34,203 bases of DNA from Methanobacteriota archaeon. Its GTDB lineage: Archaea; Thermoplasmatota; Thermoplasmata; RBG-16-68-12. Within the stretch, counting starts at the first letter, position 1. Each line of letters starts with the position of its first letter. The stretch is taken from NCBI GenBank assembly GCA_005878955.1, contig VBMI01000134.1, positions 1 to 34,203 on the forward strand. Reading direction: 5' to 3'. Shown piece by piece: positions 22,408-30,163 of this stretch. A model generated the notes under the pieces. It did no database searches. It had not been told where the DNA came from and saw only the letters and a program-made list of their open reading frames with translations. The translations under genes were made by a program, and so were the position numbers.

Positions 22408-24117
22408 ATGGCCCGGAAGATGTTGATCATCGGTGTCGTGATTATCGTGTTGCTCATCGTCGCGGGGAGCGCTGCCTACGTGTTCCTGTCGGCGCCCAAG
22501 AAGTACTCGATCGAGCTGTGGTACAACAGTGACGGCCACTACGGGTCCACGGAGGCCGCCCTCGCGACGACCCTGAAAAACAGCATCGAGTCGTGCGGGA
22601 AGGTCACCGTAGTCCTGAAGTCGGACATCTGGACGTCCTATCGTACCCTGCGGAACCAGGGGAAGCTACCGTTCTTCCTCCTTGGATGGTACCCGGACTA
22701 CTACGACACGGACGATTACATCTCGCCGTTCATGGCCTCTAGTGGCTCTCCGAGTTTCGGGAGCTTCTACAGCAACGCGACTGTAGACCAGTGGATCGCG
22801 GATGAGCAGACGACGGCGAGCACCGCGATCCGCGCGGACCGATTCACGAAGCTCCAGAACAAGCTCGCGGACGATGTCCCGTACATCCCGCTCTTCTCGG
22901 GATACTCCGAGTCGGCGTACCTGAGCACGATAACGAACGTGAAGCTGCACCCAATCTCGTTCAAGTGGTTCATCATCGACAAGCCGGGGTCAACGGAACT
23001 CAACGGGTCCACGATCGACAAGATCACCTCCCTTGATCCCGCGCTCGCGTACGACTACTTCTCGACCGAGCTCGACTTCAACCTCTTCGACAACCTCCTC
23101 GTGTACGAGCCGACGAACGCGGCACTGATGCCCGGCCTGGCAACGGCGGTGCCCACGATCGCGAACGGGCTCATCTCCCCGGACGGGAAGAACTACACCT
23201 ACAATCTGCGCCCCAACATCCGCTTCAGCGATGGAACCGCGCTGAATGCGACCGTCGTGAAGAGGTCGATCGACCGCGCCATCCGTCTCAATGACCCGGG
23301 CGGCGCAGCGTTCTTGCTATGGGACAACGGGAAGCTCGGCCGGAGCGCAGCGAACGGCAACAACACGCCGCCGGGGGCAATCACCGTGACCCCGAACGAC
23401 CTCAGCATCACCTTCCATCTATCGGCCCCGGTGCCGTACTTCAACGACATCATCGGGTTTACGGTCTCGGCCCCGGTCCCGTGGACCTACGACCAGAACG
23501 CAGCCCAGCCGGACACCGTGGGCAGCGTGATCGGATCCGGTCCGTACATGCTCACGGGGCACACGCCGAACCAGCAGTTCGTGCTCACGAGGAACCCGCT
23601 GTACCACTCTCCGGGGCTCTACTCGTCGTTCGGCATCCCGATCGTCCCGGTCGAGGACAAGGTGACGATCAACATCCGGGCGAGCTCCACCGCGCTGAAG
23701 AACGACCTGAGCGTCAACCCGAAGCTCGCCGATGTCGTGTATCGCAGCCTGTCGCCTGCGGACCTGAAGGACCTGCAGACCCAGGCCACCACCCTGGGGA
23801 TCAAGGTCGACATCGCGTCGAGTCCGTTCATTCGCTACCTCGTGTTCAATGCGAACACGATCTCGGACATCCGGGTGCGGCAGGCGATTGCCTACAGCGT
23901 GGATCGGCAGGCGATCGACCGGGACGTATTCGACACGAACGTCGAGCCCCTGTACACCCTGATTCCGCCCGGATTCCCGTTCAGCGCACCGTACAGCCAA
24001 CCCGTGTTCCAGTCGAAGTACGGGGACCACAACTGTCCCGCAGCGAATGCGGTCTGGTCGGCGCTCGGGTACGCGGTCGGTTTCGGCGTGCGGGACCTCG
24101 TCGCCAGGGATTTCTGA
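22408..24117 (+). CDS. Oligopeptide ABC transporter substrate-binding protein (family 5), apparently circularly permuted
   Basis: This is a membrane-anchored solute-binding protein (569 aa) for a peptide-type importer. An N-terminal helix (MLIIGVVIIVLLIVAGSAAYVFL) anchors it outside the cell. Residues 33-190 (YSIELWYNSDGHYGSTEAA, FLLGWYPDYYDTDDYISPF, FYSNATVDQWI) are what normally forms the C-terminal end of family 5 proteins. Residues 200-555 contain the usual N-terminal lobe (STIDKITSLDPALAYDYFSTELDFNLFDNLLVYEP), the middle, and end at KYGDHNCPAANAVWSALGYA, the segment that should precede residue 33. All parts are present once but in rotated order. The last 14 residues look non-homologous. 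A strong TATA and a Shine-Dalgarno-like AAGGGGGAA precede ATG 22408. Permease and ATPase genes follow. Confidence 0.88.
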   Translation: MARKMLIIGVVIIVLLIVAGSAAYVFLSAPKKYSIELWYNSDGHYGSTEAALATTLKNSIESCGKVTVVLKSDIWTSYRTLRNQGKLPFFLLGWYPDYYDTDDYISPFMASSGSPSFGSFYSNATVDQWIADEQTTASTAIRADRFTKLQNKLADDVPYIPLFSGYSESAYLSTITNVKLHPISFKWFIIDKPGSTELNGSTIDKITSLDPALAYDYFSTELDFNLFDNLLVYEPTNAALMPGLATAVPTIANGLISPDGKNYTYNLRPNIRFSDGTALNATVVKRSIDRAIRLNDPGGAAFLLWDNGKLGRSAANGNNTPPGAITVTPNDLSITFHLSAPVPYFNDIIGFTVSAPVPWTYDQNAAQPDTVGSVIGSGPYMLTGHTPNQQFVLTRNPLYHSPGLYSSFGIPIVPVEDKVTINIRASSTALKNDLSVNPKLADVVYRSLSPADLKDLQTQATTLGIKVDIASSPFIRYLVFNANTISDIRVRQAIAYSVDRQAIDRDVFDTNVEPLYTLIPPGFPFSAPYSQPVFQSKYGDHNCPAANAVWSALGYAVGFGVRDLVARDF

Positions 24118-24186
24118 TCCATGGCCTGTCCCGTTCGCGCTCCGGGATAGGTTCTTAGCCCGGGGCCGCAATCCGGAGCCGCACCG

Positions 24187-25218
24187 ATGGCGAAAGGGAA
24201 ATCCCTCCTAGCCTACGCGGTTACCCGCGGCGTCCTTGCGGTCCCGATGCTGCTCATTCTTCTTACGATGGTGTTTTTCGTCCTCCGCGTCCTACCGGGC
24301 GACCCGGTCCTCGCCCTGTGGCACGGCCGCGAGCCTCCCCCGTCCGTCGTCGAGGAGGCCCGACGGGAGTTGGGCCTGGACCAGCCCGTGTGGGTCCAAT
24401 ACGCGCGGTACATGACGGGCATCTTCCGGGGAGACCTGGGCACTTCCATCGGGGAGTTCTATCACGGAAAACCCGTGTGGGGGGAGATTGCCACACGTCT
24501 GCCTGCGACCGTCGAGCTCGCAATCGGCGGGATGGTCGTCGCCTCAGTCATCGGGATTCCCCTCGGGGTCATCTCAGGGGCACGCCGGGACACCCTGGCG
24601 GACGTCGTGATCCGCCTCTACGGGACGATCGTCTGGGTGATTCCGATCTTCTGGCTCGGGGTGATCTTCCAGATCGTCTTCGCTATCGGACTGGGGTGGT
24701 TCCCGCCCCACGGCCGCTGGCAGGGGACGACGTACCCGAAGGCCGTCACGGGAATGTACACAATCGATTCGCTCCTCGAAGGGAACTTCAGCCACTTCAC
24801 GATGGCCGTACGGCACCTGTTCCTGCCGTGCCTGACTCTAGGGCTCGTGCTGAGCGGGTTCTTCACAAAGACCGTCCGCGCGAACATGATCCGGACGATG
24901 GGCGCGGACTACACGGAGGCGAGCCGGGCCCGGGGGATCCCGGAACGCCGGGTCGTGGGCCGACACGCCTTCAAGAACGCGCTCGTTCCGGTCATCACGG
25001 TCCTGGGCCTCCAGTTCGCGATCTTGTTCGCGGGGGCCGTCCTCACCGAGAAGACGTTCTCGATCGAGGGGATCGGGCTCCTCCTCCTTGAATCCGTGAT
25101 CTCAAAGGACATGACGATGATCCAGGGGATCGTGGTCGTCTACGCCACGATCATCGTCGCGATCAGCTTAGTCATCGACGTTCTGGGTGCCCTGGTCGAC
25201 CCCCGCATTCGGTTGTAG
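24187..25218 (+). CDS. dppB: Peptide ABC transporter permease, DppB type
   Basis: This is an integral membrane permease (343 aa) of an oligopeptide/dipeptide importer. The first helix (AVPMLLILLTMVFFVLRVLPGDP) and family segment LGLDQPVWVQYARYMTGIFRGDLGTS are typical DppB. Four to five more helices follow, and the ATPase-contact EAA loop is EASRARGIPERRVVGRHAFKNALVPV. The length is normal. It begins 69 nt after the binding-protein stop with GGAG 8 nt before ATG 24187, and the next permease gene starts 4 nt after its stop. No anomaly was seen in this gene, in contrast to its operon partners. Confidence 0.95.
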   Translation: MAKGKSLLAYAVTRGVLAVPMLLILLTMVFFVLRVLPGDPVLALWHGREPPPSVVEEARRELGLDQPVWVQYARYMTGIFRGDLGTSIGEFYHGKPVWGEIATRLPATVELAIGGMVVASVIGIPLGVISGARRDTLADVVIRLYGTIVWVIPIFWLGVIFQIVFAIGLGWFPPHGRWQGTTYPKAVTGMYTIDSLLEGNFSHFTMAVRHLFLPCLTLGLVLSGFFTKTVRANMIRTMGADYTEASRARGIPERRVVGRHAFKNALVPVITVLGLQFAILFAGAVLTEKTFSIEGIGLLLLESVISKDMTMIQGIVVVYATIIVAISLVIDVLGALVDPRIRL

Positions 25219-25222
25219 GACT

Positions 25223-26537
25223 ATGGGCAAAATCCCGATCGATTCGGACCGCCGCCAGCGGCGAGCGGCCCGGAATCACGGCGGAGGGCGACCAAAGATT
25301 CGCCTTGAGGATTGGGTTCCCCGCCATTCGATCCTGGGCCGAATCGTCCACCCGCTCTTCGAGGAGCGACGCACCCTAGCGGGCCGGATGAGCTGGATTG
25401 GGCTCTTCATCCTCATCGCGTTCCTGATCGTCGCTCTGGGGGCGGACGTAATCGCTCCTTTCGATCCAATCCTGCCCGTCGACGCGAAGTACATCCCCCC
25501 ATGGACGATCGTCGTCATCCCCAGGAACGAGACCTTCACCGGTTGGCAGGGGAACTGGACGTCCGTTTCGCTGGCCCAGAGCGTCAACGGCATGGGGGCC
25601 GTGTCGAACCGGACCCTCGAGGTCGAGACGCTCAGGTCCTTCGCTCTCGACGTGAAACGTGACGCCGTCGTTTCCGTGGGCTTGAACGTCCTGCTCGACC
25701 GGAACGGGACCGACGCCGGCCACTATATCCTCGCCGAGGTGAGTCGCGATGGCGGCGCGAACTGGTTCGCTCCGATCGCAATCCGAACCGTGGGCCAGTT
25801 CGTCCATGTGGACCTGCGACTTTCTCGGGATGACGACAGACTGGCAGAGTTTCTGGCACTTCATGGGGACGGACGACATCGGCAGGGACGTCTTCTCCCG
25901 CGTCCTGCACGGGACCCGGACCTCCCTCGTCATCATGATCATCGCGGTGACCACCGCTTTCGCCACTGGATTCCCGCTTGGCCTCTACTCGGGCTACCGC
26001 GGGGGCAAGTTCGACAGCCTCATGGTCCTGATCATGGACTCGCTGTACTCCTTCCCAGGACTCCTCTTCGCGGGCCTGATCGCCGTGTTCTTGGGCAAAG
26101 GGGTCGTGAACATCGGCCTCGCGGTCACGGTGATCTACATCCCGCTATACTTCCGGGTGACGAGGAGCCAGGTCCTCTCCGCGAGGGAGGAGCTCTATGT
26201 CGAAGCCGCGCGGGCGATCGGCGCAAAGCCCCGGCGAATCATCTTCCTGTACATCGCGGCGAACGTGATCATCGCCATTCCTGTGATCTTCTCCCTGAGC
26301 GCGGCGGACGCGATCCTCACTGCGGCGGGCCTCTCATTCTTGGGCCTAGGACTGGAGGGAGATGTCCCGGACTGGGGCCTCGACCTGTCGGCGGGAGCGA
26401 ACCTGATCAGCAACGGCATCTGGTGGCAGTCGTTCTTTCCGGGCCTCGCGATCGTCGCGCTCACGATCGGCCTCAGCTTTCTCGGGGAGGGCTTGAACGA
26501 CATCCTGAATCCCCTGCTGAAGAAGGAGAGAGCGTGA
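25223..26537 (+). pseudogene. dppC: Peptide ABC transporter permease, DppC type, with extracytoplasmic insertion and a frameshift
   Basis: This is the second permease of the importer. The first part, from ATG 25223, has a basic N-terminus, helix 1 (IGLFILIAFLIVALGADVIAPFDP) and about 110 residues with a beta-rich, secreted-domain look (TGWQGNWTSVSLAQSVNG, SVGLNVLLDRNGTDAGHYILAEVSRDGG). Ordinary DppC has only a short loop here. Near 25810-25840 the frame changes by one base. The remainder (WHFMGTDDIGRDVFSRVLHGTRTSL, then helices and the EAA loop EAARAIGAKPRRIIFLYIAANVI) is in the next frame to 26537. The span is one base longer than a multiple of three. Either a sequencing or assembly indel or a real mutation is possible. 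Intact flanking genes and the GTGA overlap with dppD favour a functional gene. Confidence 0.85.
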
Positions 26538-27493
26538 GCGACACCGTCCTCGAGGCCCGCAACCTACGGGTCCTCTATCGGACGAAGCGCGGCCCCGTCC
26601 ATGCGGTCGACGGGGTGTCGTTCGACCTCCGTGCCGGCGAGACCCTCGGGGTGGTGGGGGAGACGGGGAGCGGGAAGTCGACCCTTGGGAAGGCCGTCCT
26701 TGGCATCCTCCCCCCGGGGACCACGAAGGAGGGGGAGCTCCTCTTCGAACGGAAGAACCTCCTCACGCTTCCGGACGGCCAGCTGAGGAGACTTCGAGGA
26801 AAGGAGATCGCGCTGATCTTCCAAGATCCGATGACCCGCCTTGATCCACTCATGACGATCGAGGACCACTTCCTGGAGACGATTCGCGCGCACGAGAGCG
26901 TATCTGCGGAGGAGGCGAGGGAACGCACCCGGGCGGCCCTCGCATCGATGGGAATCCCGGAGAGCCGGCTGAAGAATTACCCCCACGAATTCAGCGGCGG
27001 GATGCGGCAGCGAATCATGATCGCGATGGGGGTCGTGATGCGACCGAAGCTGCTCGTGGCCGACGAGCCGACGACCTCCCTCGACGTCATCGTGGAGGGC
27101 CAGATCCTCGAGATCCTGGAGGACCTGAAACGTGCGTACGGGATGTCCCTCCTCCTGATCACGCACAATCTCGGCATCGTCGCAGAGGTGTGTGACACCG
27201 TAGGGGTGATGTACGCGGGCCTTTTCGTGGAATACGGCCCGGTCCGGGATGTCTTCAAGCGTCCGATCCACCCGTACACACGAGGGCTTCTTGCATCGAT
27301 CATCCACCTCGACTCCTCGGAACTCGTCTCTATTGACGGGCTCCCGCCGGACCTCGTCACGCCCCCCGCTGGTTGCCGATTCCACCCGCGCTGCCCATAC
27401 GTGCAGGATGTGTGCCGAACGACGGCCCCGGAGTGGGTGGAGTACCGGCCGGGCCACTTCGCGCTGTGCCACTTCGGGAGGGATTTCCTGTGA
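26534..27493 (+). CDS. dppD: Peptide ABC transporter ATPase, DppD type
   Basis: This is one of two nucleotide-binding subunits (319 aa). Walker A GETGSGKST, Q-loop IFQDPMTRLDP, signature FSGGMRQR, Walker B LLVADEPTTSLD and the H-loop ITHN are all intact. The oligopeptide-type C-terminal Cys motif GCRFHPRCPYVQDVC is present. The start is GTG 26534, overlapping the dppC stop as GTGA; the long track ORF beginning at 25187 joins it to the first part of dppC in the same frame and should be split. It ends with a second GTGA overlap into dppF, so the three genes are translationally coupled. Confidence 0.95.
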   Translation: MSDTVLEARNLRVLYRTKRGPVHAVDGVSFDLRAGETLGVVGETGSGKSTLGKAVLGILPPGTTKEGELLFERKNLLTLPDGQLRRLRGKEIALIFQDPMTRLDPLMTIEDHFLETIRAHESVSAEEARERTRAALASMGIPESRLKNYPHEFSGGMRQRIMIAMGVVMRPKLLVADEPTTSLDVIVEGQILEILEDLKRAYGMSLLLITHNLGIVAEVCDTVGVMYAGLFVEYGPVRDVFKRPIHPYTRGLLASIIHLDSSELVSIDGLPPDLVTPPAGCRFHPRCPYVQDVCRTTAPEWVEYRPGHFALCHFGRDFL

Positions 27494-29127
27494 CGGAGCC
27501 GATTCTCGAGGTCGAGGGCCTCGTCAAGTATTTTCCCGTGAAGATTCCGGCCGCCCAGCGGCTCGTCGTCCGGCAACCTCTGGTGGTGCACGCCGTGGAG
27601 GGCGTCTCATTCTCCCTGAAGCCTGGCGAGATTTTTGGGGTTGTGGGCGAGAGCGGGTGCGGCAAAACGACGCTTGGCCGGACGATCCTCCGGCTCGTGG
27701 AGCCTTCCGACGGCCGCATCGTGTTCGACGGGGTCGACATCACTCATATGAAAGAATCGGAACTCCGCCCGATTCGACGCTCGATGCAGATCATTTTCCA
27801 AGACCCCCACGCGGCGCTCAACCCCGCGATGACGATAGGCGAGAGCATCGCGGACCCCCTTCTCATCCACGAACTCGCCACGGAGCCAGAGGCGAAGGTG
27901 CGGGCGCTGGAGATCATGACGGAGGTGGGCCTCTCGCCCGCGGAACAGCTGTACACCAAGTACCCCGCGGACGTGAGTGGGGGGCAGAAGCAGCGGGCCG
28001 TGATTGCACGTGCGATGATCCTCCGACCGAAGCTGATCGTCGCGGACGAGCCCGTCGCGATGCTCGACATGTCGATCCGCGCGAAAATCCTCGAACTGAT
28101 GCTCGAACTGAAGGAGAAGTACGGACTCACATACATCTTTATCACCCACGACCTCGCCACCGCCAAATTCATCTGCGATCGAATCGCGATCATGTATCTG
28201 GGCCGAATCGTGGAGGTCGGAGATTCGAGTGAGATTTACCGCGAGCCCAAGCACCCGTACACCCAAGCGCTCCTGGGGGCCATCCCGGTCCCGGATCCGG
28301 ACCGGCCTCGAATGAAGACATTGCCGAAGGGTGAGGTCCCGGATGCCATCCGTCCCCCCGCGGGGTGTCGGTTCCACCCCCGGTGCCCCGTCTCAACCGC
28401 GGCGTGCGGGTGGGAGCCCGCGGATTTCCTGGATCTCCTCGACCTCAGGGCCTTGGATGACGGGGTCCGGGTCCGAGACGAGGAGGCCCTGGGCTCCGGA
28501 GACCGATTCACGACTCAGGGGGGAGCGTCACGGATTCGGGCGCTCGACCCCGGCATGACGGCGCGAGAGAAGCGTTCACTCTTGGTGCTGACGGCACTCG
28601 GGAGCCTCGCAGTGGGATTGCTTAATGCGTTAGCGGGAGTCGGCACTTTTGGCCTTGGGATCCTGGTTATCCTGGTGTTCGACCTTATTGCTCGGAGGGA
28701 ATCCGTCCGGACTGACCTCGTCGATCGGGGAACCCACGGGGACACGTTGCGGATTCGGGCGCTCGACCCCGGCATGACGGCGCGAGAGAAGCGCTCCCTC
28801 CTCGCGTTGTCGGTGCTCGGGGCCCTCGCAATCGGAACGCTCCAGGCGGTGATGGGAGTCGGTACTTTCGCTGCCGGGGTGCTCGTCATCGTCGTGTTCG
28901 ACGCCATTGCTCGGAGGGAATCCGTCCGGACTGGGCTCGTCAATCGGGCAACTTCTAGGGTGCGCACGTACGTTGCGGGGATTCTCGATGCCGCCCCTCA
29001 ACCGCTCGCGGGAGCGGTTAAGCGAATCACGATCAGCGGCAGCGAGGTCCTCGTGGAGTTTGCACCGTCCACGGATCCGGGGCTCCGCAAGGTCGACGAC
29101 CGCGACGTCCGGTGCGTCCTGTATTGA
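27490..29127 (+). CDS. dppF: Peptide ABC transporter ATPase, DppF type, with inserted tandem membrane hairpins
   Basis: This is the second nucleotide-binding subunit (545 aa from GTG 27490, a GTGA overlap with dppD). Residues 1-315 are ordinary DppF: Walker A GESGCGKTT, IFQDPHAALNP, signature VSGGQKQR, Walker B LIVADEPVAMLD, H-loop ITHD, and the Cys motif GCRFHPRCPVSTAACGW. Two copies of a 73-residue unit then follow (348-420 and 421-493). Each starts RIRALDPGMTAREKRSLL, has two hydrophobic helices and ends ARRESVRTxLVxR. The last 50 residues (VKRITISGSEVLVEFAPSTDPGLRKVDDRDVRCVLY) resemble the native C-terminus of archaeal DppF proteins, so the hairpins look inserted rather than appended. Such an insertion would tie a normally cytoplasmic ATPase to the membrane. 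Confidence 0.92.
   Translation: MTEPILEVEGLVKYFPVKIPAAQRLVVRQPLVVHAVEGVSFSLKPGEIFGVVGESGCGKTTLGRTILRLVEPSDGRIVFDGVDITHMKESELRPIRRSMQIIFQDPHAALNPAMTIGESIADPLLIHELATEPEAKVRALEIMTEVGLSPAEQLYTKYPADVSGGQKQRAVIARAMILRPKLIVADEPVAMLDMSIRAKILELMLELKEKYGLTYIFITHDLATAKFICDRIAIMYLGRIVEVGDSSEIYREPKHPYTQALLGAIPVPDPDRPRMKTLPKGEVPDAIRPPAGCRFHPRCPVSTAACGWEPADFLDLLDLRALDDGVRVRDEEALGSGDRFTTQGGASRIRALDPGMTAREKRSLLVLTALGSLAVGLLNALAGVGTFGLGILVILVFDLIARRESVRTDLVDRGTHGDTLRIRALDPGMTAREKRSLLALSVLGALAIGTLQAVMGVGTFAAGVLVIVVFDAIARRESVRTGLVNRATSRVRTYVAGILDAAPQPLAGAVKRITISGSEVLVEFAPSTDPGLRKVDDRDVRCVLY
28531..28968 (+). repeat. Two tandem 219-bp direct repeats inside dppF
   Basis: The unit at 28531-28749 is repeated at 28750-28968. 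The first 44 bases (CGGATTCGGGCGCTCGACCC onward) are identical and so is the stretch TTGCTCGGAGGGAATCCGTC near the end, while the hydrophobic middle has diverged. The period is 73 codons, so the reading frame is kept. Near-identity at the ends suggests a fairly recent duplication or gene conversion. Confidence 0.9.
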
Positions 29128-29136
29128 ACCGGAAAC

Positions 29137-29144
29137 GCTTATCT
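29137..29144 (+). promoter_or_regulatory. TATA box of the unknown gene at 29169
   Basis: GCTTATCT is centred 28 nt before ATG 29169, matching the leaderless pattern and separating this gene from the transporter operon. Confidence 0.5.
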
Positions 29145-29168
29145 GGCGCGATTCCCTCGGTCGTCCGG

Positions 29169-30098
29169 ATGGATCTGACCTCCTTCAAGGTCCAACACCC
29201 CGCGCTGTGCGACGCGGCGAGGATGCAGGCCCTGGGCGCCCACGAGCCGGCCCCTGGCGCCCGAGAGTTCGACCTCTCCCCGGAAAAGCTCGAGTCATTC
29301 TCCATCGCCGCTCCGAAGGACCCGGGGACGCTCCCCGGGATGTTGAAGGAGGGCCCGGAGGCGGTCGCGTACTACGTGTCGTTCCGGACGGACCCGGATC
29401 GGTTCGGAACGTACCTGCGGGAGGCAGGCGTCAAAGCCCTCAAGGAGGAGTACCACCGAATCATCTGGCGGGACCTCGGGAAGTACGCGGACAAGCCCAT
29501 CGAGGACGTCGCGGATCGGATCGAGTACACCCTCGTCCTGGACTACCTCCTCACGCACGTGCGGTTCCACTACCTCGTGGACGCAATCGCGGCGACCCGG
29601 GAGATGGCCGACGGAAGACCGCGGTACCTTCCGTACCTGGAGTGGCGGGTCGCGGCCTCGCGGAAGCCTCCCACGACTCCGAACGAGGTTGTGGACCTCG
29701 AGGAGGCCCTCGCGAACCTCGAGGCGTTCAAGAATTTCATCAACCCGACATACTGCGACGCGATCGCTCGCCTCATGCAGGGCCGACTGGACGAGCGGAA
29801 CGTCCAGGAGTGGCAGGCGTTCTTCGTCGGCGCCCGTTGGGGGACGGAGGTGGCCAACGCAATCTCCCGCCAGCCACCCGGGTTCCGGGACTTCACGAAA
29901 TTCCTGAACCGGACGACCTCCGTTGGCGCGTACTCCTACGTCCGCGTGAAGTACTCCTACAACAAGGACGCACAGGACAGGGCGCTCAAGACCCTCTCCC
30001 TCCGCATTGACGGGGTGGAGCCCCCGTCCGACCTCGCATCGGCGCCGAATCACTTCACCCTCGAGCCCCCGCCGCACCGCGTCTACTTGGTGGGCTGA
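29169..30098 (+). CDS. Hypothetical protein, mostly helical
   Basis: I do not recognise this 309-residue protein. It has no signal peptide, membrane helix or Cys cluster; it is rich in charged and aromatic residues and looks alpha-helical and cytoplasmic. Distinctive segments are LREAGVKALKEEYHRIIWRDLGKYADKPIEDVADRIEYTLVLDYLLTHVRFHYLVDAI in the middle and EWQAFFVGARWGTEVANAISRQPPGFRDFTKFLNR later. The C-terminus (YVRVKYSYNKDAQDRALKTLSLRIDG) is more strand-like. ATG 29169 lies 28 nt after a TATA-like box, suggesting its own leaderless transcript rather than read-through from the transporter operon that ends 41 nt upstream. Coding bias is consistent with its neighbours. Confidence 0.78.
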   Translation: MDLTSFKVQHPALCDAARMQALGAHEPAPGAREFDLSPEKLESFSIAAPKDPGTLPGMLKEGPEAVAYYVSFRTDPDRFGTYLREAGVKALKEEYHRIIWRDLGKYADKPIEDVADRIEYTLVLDYLLTHVRFHYLVDAIAATREMADGRPRYLPYLEWRVAASRKPPTTPNEVVDLEEALANLEAFKNFINPTYCDAIARLMQGRLDERNVQEWQAFFVGARWGTEVANAISRQPPGFRDFTKFLNRTTSVGAYSYVRVKYSYNKDAQDRALKTLSLRIDGVEPPSDLASAPNHFTLEPPPHRVYLVG

Positions 30099-30163
30099 CC
30101 TCGTCACGAACCTCGCGCACCAAACAGAGCGGATATGGACCCAAGCATCATCGGAGGACGGAG

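Noticed and set aside
25187-27493. Single 768-residue ORF joining DppC start and DppD
   Set aside because: The middle part is out-of-frame dppC sequence; it is two genes joined in frame by chance because of the frameshift near 25,825.
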